A stretch of DNA of 64,000 nucleotides, taken from positions 124,001 through 188,000 of the forward strand of contig JAUCBJ010007179.1 in the NCBI GenBank assembly GCA_032718475.1, read 5' to 3'. The notes under the pieces were generated by a model. The model ran no database searches and had not been told where the DNA came from. It saw only the letters and a list, made by a program, of their open reading frames with translations. The translations under genes were made by a program, and so were the position numbers. This document shows, one piece after another, positions 25,301 to 38,887 of the stretch (position 1 is the stretch's first letter; each line of letters starts with the position of its first letter). The DNA comes from Nemertoderma westbladi. Taxonomy: Eukaryota; Xenacoelomorpha; Nemertodermatida; Nemertodermatidae.

Positions 25301-28300
25301 GAACATGTATTACTAAATAATAGATCGGAACATGTATTACTGAATAATAGATCGGAACATGTATTACTAAATAACAGAATAATAGATCGGAACATGTATT
25401 TCTAAATAATAGATCGGAACATGTATTACTAAATAATAGATCGGAACATGTATTACTAAATAATAGATCGGAACATGTATTACTAAATAATAGATCGGAA
25501 CATGTATTACTAAATAATAGATCGGAACATGTATTACTAAATAATAGATCGGAACATGTATTACTAAATAATAGATCGGAACATGTATTACTAAATAATA
25601 GATCGGAACATGTATTACTAAATAATAGATCGAAACATGTATTACTAAATAATATATCGGAACATGTATTACTAAATAATAGATCGGAACATGTATTACT
25701 AAATAATAGATCGGAACATGTATTACTAAATAATAGATCGGAACATGTATTACTAAATAATAGATCGAAACATGTATTACTAAATAATAGATCGGAACAT
25801 GTATTACTAAATAATATATCGGAACATGTATTACTAAATAATAGATCGAAACATGTATTACTAAATAATAGATCGGAACATGTATTACTAAATAATAGAT
25901 CGGAACATGTATTACTAAATAATAGATCGGAACATGTATTACTAAATAATATATCGGAACATGTATTACTAAATAATAGATCGGAACATGTATTACTAAA
26001 TAACAGAATAATAGATCGGAACATGTTTTACTAAATAATAGATCGGAACATGTATTACTAAATAACAGAATAATAGATCGGAACATGTATTACTAAATAA
26101 TAGATCGGAACATGTATTACTAAATAATAGATCGGAACATGTATTACTAAATAATAGATCGGAACATCTATTACTAAATAATAGATCGGAACATGTATTA
26201 CTAAATAATAGATCGGAACATGTATTACTAAATAATAGATCGGAACATGTATTACTAAATAATAGATCGGAACATTGATTACTAAATAACAGAATAATAG
26301 ATCGGAACATGTATTACTAAATAATAGAACGGAACATGTATTACTAAATAACAGAATAATAGATCGGAACATGCATTACTAAATAATATATCGCTACATG
26401 TATTACTAAATAATAGATCGGAACATGTATTACTAAATAATGAATCGGAACATGGATTACTAAATAACAGAATAATAGATCGGAACATGTATTACTAAAT
26501 AATAGATCGGAACATGTATTACTAAATAATATATCGCTACATGTATTACTAAATAATAGATCGGAACATGTATTACTAAATAATAGATCGTAACATGTAT
26601 TACTAAATAATATATCGCTACATGTATTACTAAATAATATATCGCTACATGTATTACTAAATAATAGATCGGAACATGTATTACTAAATAATATATCGCT
26701 ACATGTATTACTAAATAATAGATCGGAACATGTATTACTAAATAATAGATCGTAACATGTATTACTAAATAATAGATCGGAACATGTATTACTAAATAAT
26801 AGATCGTAACATGTATTACTAAATAATATATCGGAACATTGATTACTAAATAACAGAATAATAGATCGGAACATGTATTACTAAATAATAGAACGGAACA
26901 TGTATTACTAAATAACAGAATAATAGATCGGAACATGCATTACTAAATAATAGAACGGAACATGTATTACTAAATAACAGAATAATAGATCGGAACGTCA
27001 TGTATTACTAAATAATAGATCGGAACATGTATTACTAAATAATAGATCGGAACATGTATTACTAAATAATAGATCGGAACATGTATTACTAAATAATAGA
27101 TCGGAACATTGATTACTAAATAACAGAATAATAGATCGGAACATGTATTACTAAATAATAGAACGGAACATGTATTACTAAATAACAGAATAATAGATCG
27201 GAACATGTATTACTAAATAATGAATCGGAACATGGATTACTAAATAACAGAATAATAGATCGGAACATGTATCACTAAATAATAGATCGGAACATGTATT
27301 ACTAAATAATATATCGCTACATGTATTACTAAATAATAGATCGGAACATGTATTACTAAATAATAGATCGTAACATGTATTACTATATAATATATCGCTA
27401 CATGTATTACTAAATAATATATCGCTACATGTATTACTAAATAATAGATCGGAACATGTATTACTAAATAATATATCGCTACATGTATTACTAAATAATA
27501 GATCGGAACATGTATTACTAAATAATAGATCGTAACATGTATTACTAAATAATAGATCGGAACATGTATTACTAAATAATAGATCGTAACATGTATTACT
27601 AAATAATATATCGCTACATGTATTACTAAATAATATATCGCTACATGTATTACTAAATAATAGATCGGAACATGTATTACTAAATAATAGATCGGAACAT
27701 GGATTACTAAATAATAGATCGGAACATGTATTACTAAATAATAGATCGGAACATGTTTATTACTAAATAATAGATTAGAACATGTATTACTAAATAATAT
27801 ATCGCTACATGTATTACTAAATAATAGATCGGAACATGTATTACTAAATAATAGATCGGAACATGTATTACTAAATAATAGATCGGAACATGTATTACTA
27901 AATAATAGATCGGAACATGTATTACTAAATAATAGATCGGAACATGGATTACTAAATAATAGATCGGAACATGTATTACTAAATAATAGATCGGAACATG
28001 TATTACTAAATAATAGATTAGAACATGTATTACTAAATAATATATCGCTACATGTATTACTAAATAATAGATCGGAACATGGATTACTAAATAATAGATC
28101 GGAACATGTATTACTAAATAATAGATCGGAACATGGATTACTAAATAATAGATCGGAACATGTATTACTAAATAATAGATCGGAACATGTATTACTAAAT
28201 AATAGATTAGAACATGTATTACTAAATAATATATCGCTACATGTATTACTAAATAATAGATCGGAACATGTATTACTAAATAATATATCGGAACATGTAT

Positions 28301-31300
28301 TACTAAATAATAGATCGGAACATGTATTACTAAATAATAGATCGGAACATGGATTACTAAATAATAGATCGGAACATGTATTACTAAATAATAGATCGGA
28401 ACATGTATTACTAAATAATAGATCGGAACATGGATTACTAAATAATAGATCGGAACATGTATTACTAAATAATAGATCGGAACATGTATTACTAAATAAT
28501 AGATTAGAACATGTATTACTAAATAATATATCGCTACATGTATTACTAAATAATAGATCGGAACATGGATTACTAAATAATAGATCGGAACATGTATTAC
28601 TAAATAATAGATCGGAACATGGATTACTAAATAATAGATCGGAACATGTATTACTAAATAATAGATCGGAACATGTATTACTAAATAATAGATTAGAACA
28701 TGTATTACTAAATAATATATCGCTACATGTATTACTAAATAATAGATTGGAACATGTATTACTAAATAATAGATCGGAACATGTATTACTAAATAATAGA
28801 TCGGAACATGTATTACTAAATAATAGATCGGAACATGTATTACTAAATAATAGATCGGAACATGCATTACTAAATAATAGATCGGAACATGTATTACTAA
28901 ATAATAGATCGGAACATGTATTACTAAATAATATATCGCTACATGTATTACTAAATAATAGATCGGAACATGTATTACTAAATAATAGATTAGAACATGT
29001 ATTACTAAATAATATATCGCTACATGTATTACTAAATAATAGATCAGAACATGTATTACTAAATAATAGATCGGAACATGTATTACTAAATAATAGATCG
29101 GAACATGTATTACTAAATAATAGATCGCTACATGTATTACTAAATAATGGATCGGAACATGTATTACTAAATAATAGATTAGAACATGTATTACTAAATA
29201 ATATATCTCTACATGTATTACTAAATAATAGATCGGAACATGTATTACTAAATAATAGATCGGAACATGTATTACTAAATAATAGATCGGAACATGTATT
29301 ACTAAATAATAGATCGGAACATGTATTACTAAATAATAGATCGGAACATGTATTACTAAATAATAGATCGGAACATGTATTACTAAATAATAGATCGGAA
29401 CATGTATTACTAAATAATAGATCGGAATATGTATTACTAAATAATAGATCGGAACATGTATTACTAAATAATATATCGCTACATGTATTACTAAATAATA
29501 GATCGTAACATGTATTACTAAATAATATATCGCTACATGTATTACTAAATAATATATCGCTACATGTATTACTAAATAATAGATCGGAACATGTATTACT
29601 AAATAATATATCGCTACATGTATTACTAAATAATAGATCGTAACATGTATTACTAAATAATAGATCGGAACATGTATTACTAAATAATAGATCGTAACAT
29701 GTATTACTAAATAATATATCGCTACATGTATTACTAAATAATATATCGCTACATGTATTACTAAATAATAGATCGGAACATGGATTACTAAATAATAGAT
29801 CGGAACATGTATTACTAAATAATAGATCGGAACATGTATTACTAAATAATAGATTAGAACATGTATTACTAAATAATATATCGCTACATGTATTACTAAA
29901 TAATAGATCGGAACATGTATTACTAAATAATAGATCGGAACATGTATTACTAAATAATAGATCGGAACATGTATTACTAAATAATAGATCGGAACATGTA
30001 TTACTAAATAATATATCGCTACATGTATTACTAAATAATAGATCGGAACATGTATTACTAAATAATAGATCGTAACATGGATTACTAAATAATAGATCGG
30101 AACATGTATTACTAAATAATAGATCGGAACATGTATTACTAAATAATAGATCGGAACATGTATTACTAAATAATAGATCGGAACATGTATTACTAAATAA
30201 TAGATCGGAACATGTATTACTAAATAATAGATCGGAACATGTATTACTAAATAATAGATCGGAACATGTATTACTAAATAATAGATCGGAACATGTATTA
30301 CTAAATAATAGATCGGAACATGTATTACTAAATAATAGATCGGAACATGTATTACTAAATAATATATCGGAACATGTATTACTAAATAATAGATCGGAAC
30401 ATGTATTACTAAATAATAGATCGGAACATGTATTACTAAATAATAGATCGGAACATGTATTACTAAATAATAGATCGGAACATGTATTACTAAATAATAG
30501 GTCGGAACATGTATTACTAAATAATATATCGGAACATGTATTACTAAATAATAGATCGGAACATGTATTACTAAATAACAGAATAATAGATCGGAACATG
30601 TATTACTAAATAATAGATCGGAACATGTACTACTAAATAACAGAATAATAGATCGGAACATGTATTACTAAATAATAGATCGGAACATGTATTACTAAAT
30701 AATAGATCGGAACATGGATTACTAAATAACAGAATAATAGATCGGAACATGTATTACTAAATAATAGATCGGAACATGTATTACTAAATAATAGATCGGA
30801 ACATGTATTACTAAATAATAGATCGGAACATGTATTACTAAATAATAGATCGGAACATTGATTACTAAATAACAGAATAATAGATCGGAACATGTATTAC
30901 TAAATAATAGAACGGAACATGTATTACTAAATAACAGAATAATAGATCGGAACATGTATTACTAAATAATAGATCGGAACATGTATTACTAAATAATGAA
31001 TCGGAACATGGATTACTAAATAACAGAATAATAGATCGGAACATGTATTACTAAATAATAGATCGGAACATGTATTACTAAATAATAGATCGGAACATGT
31101 ATTACTAAATAATATATCGCTACATGTATTACTAAATAATAGATCGGAACATGTATTACTAAATAATAGATCGTAACATGTATTACTAAATAATATATCG
31201 CTACATGTATTACTAAATAATATATCGCTACATGTATTACTAAATAATAGATTAGAACATGTATTACTAAATAATATATCGCTACATGTATTACTAAATA

Positions 31301-34300
31301 ATAGATCGGAACATGTATTACTAAATAATAGATCGGAACATGTATTACTAAATAATAGATCGGAACATGTATTACTAAATAATAGATCGGAACATGTATT
31401 ACTAAATAATATATCGCTACATGTATTACTAAATAATAGATCGGAACATGTATTACTAAATAATAGATCGTAACATGGATTACTAAATAATAGATCGGAA
31501 CATGTATTACTAAATAATAGATCGGAACATGTATTACTAAATAATATATCGCTACATGTATTACTAAATAATAGATCGGAACATGTATTACTAAATAATA
31601 GATCGTAACATGGATTACTAAATAATAGATCGGAACATGTATTACTAAATAATAGATCGGAACATGTATTACTAAATAATAGATCGGAACATGTATTACT
31701 AAATAATAGATCGGAACATGTATTACTAAATAATAGATCGGAACATGGATTACTAAATAATAGATCGGAACATGTATTACTAAATAATAGATCGGAACAT
31801 GTATTACTAAATAATAGATCGTAACATGGATTACTAAATAATAGATCGGAACATGTATTACTAAATAATAGATCGGAAGATGTATTACTAAATAATAGAT
31901 AGGAACATGTATTACTAAATAATATATCGCTACATGTATTACTAAATAATAGATCGGAACATGTATTACTAAATAATAGATCGGAACATGTATTACTAAA
32001 TAACAGAATAATATATCGGAACATGTATTACTAAATAATAGATCGGAACATGTATTACTAAATAATAGATCGGAACATGTATTACTAAATAATAGATCGG
32101 AACATGTATTACTAAATAATAGATCGGAACATGTATTACTAAATAATAGATCGGAACATGTATTACTAAATAATAGATCGGAACATGTATTACTAAATAA
32201 TAGATCGGAACATGTATTACTAAATAACAGAATAATAGATCGGAACATGTATTACTAAATAATAGATCGGAACATGGATTACTAAATAACAGAATAATAG
32301 ATCGGAACATGTATTACTAAATAATAGATCGGAACATGTATTACTAAATAATAGATCGGAACATGTATTACTAAATAATAGATCGGAACATGGATTACTA
32401 AATAACAGAATAATAGATCGGAACATGTATTACTAAATAATAGATCGGAACATGTATTACTAAATAATAGATCGGAACATGTATTACTAAATAATAGATC
32501 GGAACATGTATTACTAAATAATAGATCGGAACATGTATTACTAAATAACAGAATAATAGATCGGAACATGTATTACTAAATAATAGATCGGAACATGTAT
32601 TACTAAATAATGAATCGGAACATGGATTACTAAATAACAGAATAATAGATCGGAACATGTATTACTAAATAATAGATCGGAACATGTATTACTAAATAAT
32701 AGATTGGAACATGTATTACTAAATAATAGATCGGAACATGGATTACTAAATAACAGAATAATAGATCGGAACATGTATTACTAAATAATAGAACGGAACA
32801 TGTATTACTAAATAACAGAATAATAGATCGGAACATGTATTACTAAATAATAGATCGGAACATGTATTACTAAATAATGAATCGGAACATGGATTACTAA
32901 ATAACAGAATAATAGATCGGAACATGTATTACTAAATAATAGATCGGAACATGTATTACTAAATAATAGATTGGAACATGTATTACTAAATAATAGATCG
33001 GAACATGGATTACTAAATAACAGAATAATAGATCGGAACATGTATTACTAAATAATAGAACGGAACATGGATTACTAAATAACAGAATAATAGATCGGAA
33101 CATGTATTACTAAATAATAGATCGGAACATGTATTACTAAATAATATATCGCTACATGTATTACTAAATAATAGATCGGAACATGTATTACTAAATAATA
33201 GATCGTAACATGTATTACTAAATAATATATCGCTACATGTATTACTAAATAATATATCGCTACATGTATTACTAAATAATAGATTAGAACATGTATTACT
33301 AAATAATATATCGCTACATGTATTACTAAATAATAGATCGGAACATGTATTACTAAATAATAGATCGGAACATGTATTACTAAATAATATATCGCTACAT
33401 GTATTACTAAATAATAGATCGTAACATGTATTACTAAATAATATATCGCTACATGTATTACTAAATAATATATCGCTACATGTATTACTAAATAATAGAT
33501 CGGAACATGTATTACTAAATAATAAATCGTAACATTGATTACTAAATAATAGATCGGAACATGTATTACTAAATAATATATCGCTACATGTATTACTAAA
33601 TAATAGATCGGAACATGTATTACTAAATAATAGATCGTAACATGTATTACCTAAGAATATATCGCTACATGTATTACTAAATAATATATCGGAACATGGA
33701 TTACTAAATAATAGATCGGAACATGTATTACTAAATAATAGATCGGAACATGTATTACTAAATAATATATCGCTACATGTATTACTAAATAATAGATCGG
33801 AACATGTATTACTAAATAATAGATCGGAACATGTATTACTAAATAATAGATCGTAACATGGATTACTAAATAATAGATCGGAACATGTATTACTAAATAA
33901 TAGATCGGAACATGTATTACTAAATAATAGATCGGAACATGTATTACTAAATAATAGATCGGAACATGTATTACTAAATAATAGATCGGAACATGTATTA
34001 CTAAATAATATATCGCTACATGTATTACTAAATAATAGATCGGAACATGTATTACTAAATAATAGATCGTAACATGGATTACTAAATAATAGATCGGAAC
34101 ATGTATTAATAAATAATAGATCGGAACATGTATTACTAAATAATAGATCGGAACATGTATTACTAAATAATAGATCGGAACATGTATTACTAAATAATAG
34201 ATCGGAACATGGATTACTAAATAATAGATCGGAACATGTATTACTAAATAATAGATCGGAACATGTATTACTAAATAATAGATCGTAACATGGATTACTA

Positions 34301-35731
34301 AATAATAGATCGGAACATGTATTACTAAATAATAGATCGGAAGATGTATTACTAAATAATAGATCGGAACATGTATTACTAAATAATATATCGCTACATG
34401 TATTACTAAATAATAGATCGGAGCATGGATTACTAAATAATAGATCGGAACATGTATTACTAAATAATAGATCGGAACATGTATTACTAAATAATAGATC
34501 GGAACATGTATTACTAAATAATAGATCGGAACATGTATTACTAAATAATAGATCGGAACATGTATTACTAAATAATAGATCGGAACATGTATTACTAAAT
34601 AATAGATCGGAACATGTATTACTAAATAACAGAATAATAGATCGGAACATGTATTACTAAATAATAGATCGGAACATGTATTACTAAATAATAGATCGGA
34701 ACATGTATTACTAAATAATAGATCGGAACATGTATTACTAATTAATAGATCGGAACATGTATTACTAAATAATAGATCGGAACATGTATTACTAAATAAC
34801 AGAATAATAGATCGGAACATGTATTACTAAATAATAGATCGGAACATGTATTACTAAATAATAGATCGGAACATGGATTACTAAATAACAGAATAATAGA
34901 TCGGAACATGTATTACTAAATAATAGATCGGAACATGTATTACTAAATAACAGATCGGAACATGTATTACTAAATAATAGATCGGAACATGTATTACTAA
35001 ATAATATATCGCTACATGTATTACTAAATAACAGAATAATAGATCGGAACATGTATTACTAAATAATAGATCGGAACATGTATTACTAAATAATATATCG
35101 GAACATGTATTACTAAATAATAGATCGGAACATGTATTACTAAATAACAGAATAATAGATCGGAACATGTATTACTAAATAATAGATCGGAACATGTATT
35201 ACTAAATAATAGATCGGAACATGTATTACTTAATACTAGATCGGAACATGTATTACTAAATAATAGATCGGAACATGGATTACTAAATAATAGATCGGAA
35301 CATGTATTACTAAATAATAGATCGGAACATGGATTACTAAATAATAGATCGGAACATGTATTACTAAATAATATATCGCTACATGTATTACTAAATAACA
35401 GAATAATAGATCGGAACATGTATTACTAAATAATATATCGGAACATGTATTACTAAATAATAGATCGGAACATGTATTACTTAATAATAGATCGGAACAT
35501 GTATAACTAAATAATAGATCGGAACATGTATTACTTAATAATATATCGGAACATGTATTACTAAATAATAGATCGGAACATGTATTACTCAATAATATAT
35601 CGGAACATGTATTACTAAATAATAGATCGGAACATGGATTACTAAATAATAGATCGGAACATGTATTACTAAATAATAGATCGGAACATGGATTACTAAA
35701 TAATAGATCGGAACATGAATTACTAGATAAT
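22325..35731. repeat. 27-bp satellite array, right block
   Basis: Continuation of the same 27-bp satellite, about 490 monomers by length division. It differs from the left block in variant content. TATATCGCTACATG monomers are frequent, ATTAGAACATG monomers occur in 27.8-29.9 kb, and a 35-bp monomer (AAATAACAGAATAATAG, 8 bp longer) recurs from 22.86 kb to about 35.4 kb, often every 62, 89 or 116 bp (27n+8). The 29-bp CATTATCGG monomer of the left block is absent. The final monomers decay at 35700-35731. A stretch of 27240-30560 lacks the 35-bp form, which is why minus-strand frames of about 1,000 codons exist there. Confidence 0.97.
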
Positions 35732-36171
35732 CTGTTCACGATGCTCTCTGTCATAAACAAAAATGATAAAAAGAAAACTCCGTTTTAGGTCTAAATTTCC
35801 ATTCTAAAATCCAAAATAAGTATTTGTAAATATATATGTAACTCTAGAATTAGTCGATATAATTGGTTAATTTTATCTTGACTTATTAGCCTATATGTCA
35901 CTCTATTTCTTGAGAAGTAATTTTATATCTGCAGCTGAAGTTATAGTAAATACTTTACCATTTGCAGAAACCTTGGCCAAAATCGCCCCGTTGTAACTGA
36001 AAGCGGAGTGAAGATCCTTTGATCTCTTTAGCGATACTCTTTAGCTTTAACGATTCCTCAGCAATTCGCTCGCAGAAGATTAAGTGATCATCAGACATTC
36101 AATAATATTTCAATATTGAAAATAGTACAAATATTATAAAATATAATACATTTTATTTTTTATTCTTTTAG
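35732..36171 (+). other. Putative intron sequence before EGF exon
   Basis: Unique AT-rich sequence after the satellite. It ends in a pyrimidine-rich tract and TTTTAG acceptor at 36167-36171. No other gene signal is seen. Confidence 0.6.
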
Positions 36172-36306
36172 ACTTAAATGAATGTACCTTGGAAAAGATT
36201 TGCCCGCCTGCAAAGGAGTGTAGTAATACAATTGGTAGTTATGAATGTCTTTGTTCCGAAGGTTATACTGAGATTCGCTCTGATGCTGGTGTCATATCAT
36301 GTGAAG
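36172..36306 (+). CDS. Internal exon: calcium-binding EGF domain 1
   Basis: A 135-bp exon framed by a polypyrimidine/TTTTAG acceptor and a GGTTTGT donor, phase 1 at both ends. With the G of the preceding exon it encodes one EGF module starting DLNEC, with six cysteines in the normal order and ending SC. It has the calcium-binding D-x-N-E start and the C-x-N-x4-Y-x-C-x-C hydroxylation-type motif (CSNTIGSYECLC). Such symmetric 1-1 exons are standard in fibrillin, fibulin, Notch-like and adhesion-GPCR-type extracellular proteins, so the gene identity cannot be fixed from one domain. Upstream exons, including any signal peptide, must lie left of the satellite or be lost. Confidence 0.82.
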
Positions 36307-36419
36307 GTTTGTATGGTAACTTCTGTTGTTCACAAGTTTTTTATTGTACATAGCCGGTTTGAGCTGTAATGAGGAACCATAATTCCAGTATAGATTTAGG
36401 AACTGTTCTCAAAACTCAC

Positions 36420-37254
36420 TTAACCCTTTCGATCCTATGGCACAACTGTTGTGCCATGACCAACTGCGCTATGGCACAATTGTTATGCCATGGGAATATA
36501 CTTGATATTATTGGCTTTAAACTATACTCCGGTTGTTAGGAAACATTATAAATTCCCATTCAGCGCATAAGGCGTCATCCCAGTCATTTAGGGATTAAAT
36601 ATTTCCTCTACTCTGATTGGCTAACAGATTAGTATTATAGTTCAGCAGGCAAAGATAACAGTAGGCCTAAAGCATAACAATATACGGTATTCTATGTCCT
36701 CTGATGTTGATAGCACTACATTCAACATAGGTTTTCCTGTTCGTTGATTTCATTTCTGATGTCAGTTTTCACGCCCTTTTCACGCTGACGAATGTTTTTA
36801 TAACATAATATGCTCTTCCTTATTTTTTGACAGGCAGACTGACAGACAAACAGACATACATACAGACAAAGACAGTCTAGAGTTGGTCAGTCGTAAAAAC
36901 TGACATCAAAAATGAAATTAGAGACATGTAAAACCCCATGAAGAAAGTGTTTATAACATAATATGCTCTTCCTTATTTTATGACAGACAGACTGACAGAC
37001 AAACATATATACATACAGACAACGACACATATATCCTAGTGTTGGTCAGTCGTAAAAACTGACATCAGAAATGAAATCAGCGACCAGGAAAACCCCTAGA
37101 GATGAAAATGTAAATAATGTAGTTCTACTTATTACGACATTATTGTTTAACAAAAAAAATTGATTTTAGAAAAAAAGATTTATTTTGCACAAATTTATTC
37201 AGGTCCTGGGGGCTAAATATTAATGTAGAATCCGTGCCGTACCGAAAGGGTTAA
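36420..37254. mobile_element. piggyBac-like MITE with TTAA duplication
   Basis: TTAA at 36420-36423 and 37251-37254 brackets an 827-bp element with ends CCCTTTCG...CGAAAGGG. The similarity continues inward to GGCAC/GTGCC. TTAA target sites with CCC/CCY-type termini are characteristic of piggyBac. No transposase frame exists, so it is non-autonomous. Inside are a perfect palindrome with ATGGCACAAC/GTTGTGCCAT arms (36437-36457), a near-copy (36471-36491), a tandem duplication of about 140 bp (about 36800-37085) and an inverted pair at about 36728-36775 and 37050-37096. Confidence 0.85.
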
Positions 37255-37442
37255 CCTATTGGACCCATATTTTAAGTGTTTTGTTACCACCTTAAATTTA
37301 TTTGGAGTTTCTCAAAAATCAAATAGTCAATAAAAATTTTACTCTTAAGGAGGAACTTTCAATCCAGGAATTTACCTTACTAGTTGGACTCTTAATTTCA
37401 ATTATATTTTGAAACAGTTTTTGAAGAGGGAAATCTTAATAG
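37255..37442. other. Intronic sequence, nothing recognised
   Basis: AT-rich sequence between two mobile elements. No coding or repeat signal is visible. Confidence 0.5.
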
Positions 37443-37634
37443 AATAATGAACGATATCGCCAAAGAAATAATTCTCCACTTCATTTCAAATCATAATATT
37501 AAATTAAACAATAACAAATACATAATAAGACATACAGACATGAACCAACGTTTCAACTCAAAATAGAGCCATCTTCAGGGTAAGTAAAAACAACTGCCTA
37601 TTCTAATACTGGATTAACGGTACAACAAATACAG
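37443..37634. repeat. Inverted repeat, left copy (Penelope-like element)
   Basis: Starts AATAATGAACGATATCGCC and ends TACAACAAATACAG. The reverse complement is at 38693-38887. Confidence 0.9.
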
Positions 37635-37782
37635 GCCTAAGTAAACACAATTTTAATAATACTACATTGTGATTATAAATCTAACTACAGTAATATACAA
37701 ACTCAAAATAATTCCCAATATCACCCCCCCCCCCCTTTTTTCACTCCCCCCCCCCCCTTTTTTCACCCCCCCCCCATAAAAC

Positions 37783-38292
37783 CTAAATTAGTGATAGTTG
37801 AAAGCTACATTCGCGATTGTTTAGTGTCGGGCTTAATTTTCTGATGAATAGTGCCTCTTTAATGCGTAGCTGGTATTTGGTTTGAGCTGTTCCTATAATC
37901 TTAAAGTTGTCTAAACTAAAGGTGTGCCCCGTTTCCCCCCAGTGGTTAAATACAGCTGAGTTCCTCGGAGGATTAAACTGTTTTCGCACTAATGACCTGC
38001 CTGTGTGTTCACACACGCGAACCGCCAATTGTCTTTCGGTTTCACCGACATAGGAAGCAGTACAACTTCCACAGGTAAATTTATAAATGACGTTGGAACG
38101 TATGTGCGATGGAAGGCGGTCTTTATACGAAAACATGTCTGATATTCTACGTGTAGGTTTAAGTATAACGTTAAGATCTATGTGCGGAAAGGCTGAGCGG
38201 AATAGTTTGGAAATTCGAGATTTCAGTTGTAGGGCGTGTTTGCCAGTGTAGGGAAGTACAAAAACAATTTCACGTTTCTTAACCGTTACCAT
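37783..38292 (-). pseudogene. Penelope-like GIY-YIG endonuclease domain
   Basis: 169 codons on the minus strand. The recognisable part has YKFTCGSC, then SYVGET as the YIG-like strand, R-Q-L and R---H. These are the conserved residues of the Penelope GIY-YIG endonuclease, which cuts the target DNA. The C-terminus (KEALFIRKLSPTLN) is the usual family ending. It lies downstream of the RT remnant in the same direction, as expected, but in a different frame from it with a 26-bp gap, so the original protein is broken. Confidence 0.82.
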
Positions 38293-38318
38293 GGTAGACT
38301 TAGCACTATGGTAGCGTT

Positions 38319-38660
38319 CTAGAACGTGCTTATGGATTTGTTTAGAAGCGAGATGGGATAGCCATTCTTAGTTAGGATTGTGAATAGTTTATTTAAATCC
38401 GTACTGAACAGTATAAACGAAGAGCTAATCATTAGTGCGCGGTATATCAGTGTGAAAGCAAGGCCAATCTTATATTTCATGGGAATAAAACTGTCAAACT
38501 TTGTGTATAGGCCGGTGAAGGTGGGCTTATGATATATTGAGGTGGAAAATGAGTTATTTTGGAGACGCGTGATTTGGACATCCAGGAATGATAATTTACC
38601 ATTACTTTCAGTTTCGCATGTGAATTTTATATTAGGGTGTTTGGAGTTAAGATAAGTCAA
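38319..38660 (-). pseudogene. Penelope-like reverse transcriptase, C-terminal remnant
   Basis: 113 codons with FLDVQITR, YHKPTFTGLY, PMKYKIG and NGYP, which together mark the thumb-side end of Penelope-type reverse transcriptases. The palm with its catalytic Asp pair is missing, cut off near the right inverted repeat, so the fragment cannot be active. Confidence 0.75.
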
Positions 38661-38692
38661 GAATTCTAGACAGTTGGATTGTGTTTTGAAAA

Positions 38693-38887
38693 CTGTATTT
38701 GTTGTACCGTTAATCCAGTATTAGAATAGGCAGTTGTTTTTACTTACCCTGAAGATGGCTCTATTTTGAGTTGAAACGTTGGTTCATGTCTGTATGTCTT
38801 ATTATGTATTTGTTATTGTTTAATTTAATATTTATTTGATTTGAAATGAAGTGGAGAATTATTTCTTTGGCGATATCGTTCATTATT
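38693..38887. repeat. Inverted repeat, right copy (Penelope-like element)
   Basis: Reverse complement of 37443-37634, with three extra bases in an AT-rich run. Confidence 0.9.

Larger units (their letters stand above)
37443..38887 (-). mobile_element. Penelope-like element relic with inverted terminal repeats
   Basis: A 1,445-bp unit on the minus strand whose ends, 37443-37634 and 38693-38887, are inverted copies of about 192-195 bp that match almost perfectly apart from a 3-bp length difference. Between them are the C-terminal part of a Penelope-type reverse transcriptase and a GIY-YIG endonuclease. Penelope elements often carry LTR-like terminal copies in direct or inverted orientation. 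The missing N-terminal and central RT shows severe 5' truncation. Three C-rich runs (37727-37775) lie between the left repeat and the coding part. Confidence 0.8.

Noticed and set aside
27240-30661. Minus-strand open frames of 1,119 and 975 codons with nonapeptide repeats
   Set aside because: They are pure 27-bp satellite read in two overlapping frames. Frame ends coincide with 35-bp monomers that shift the phase. No independent gene signal exists.
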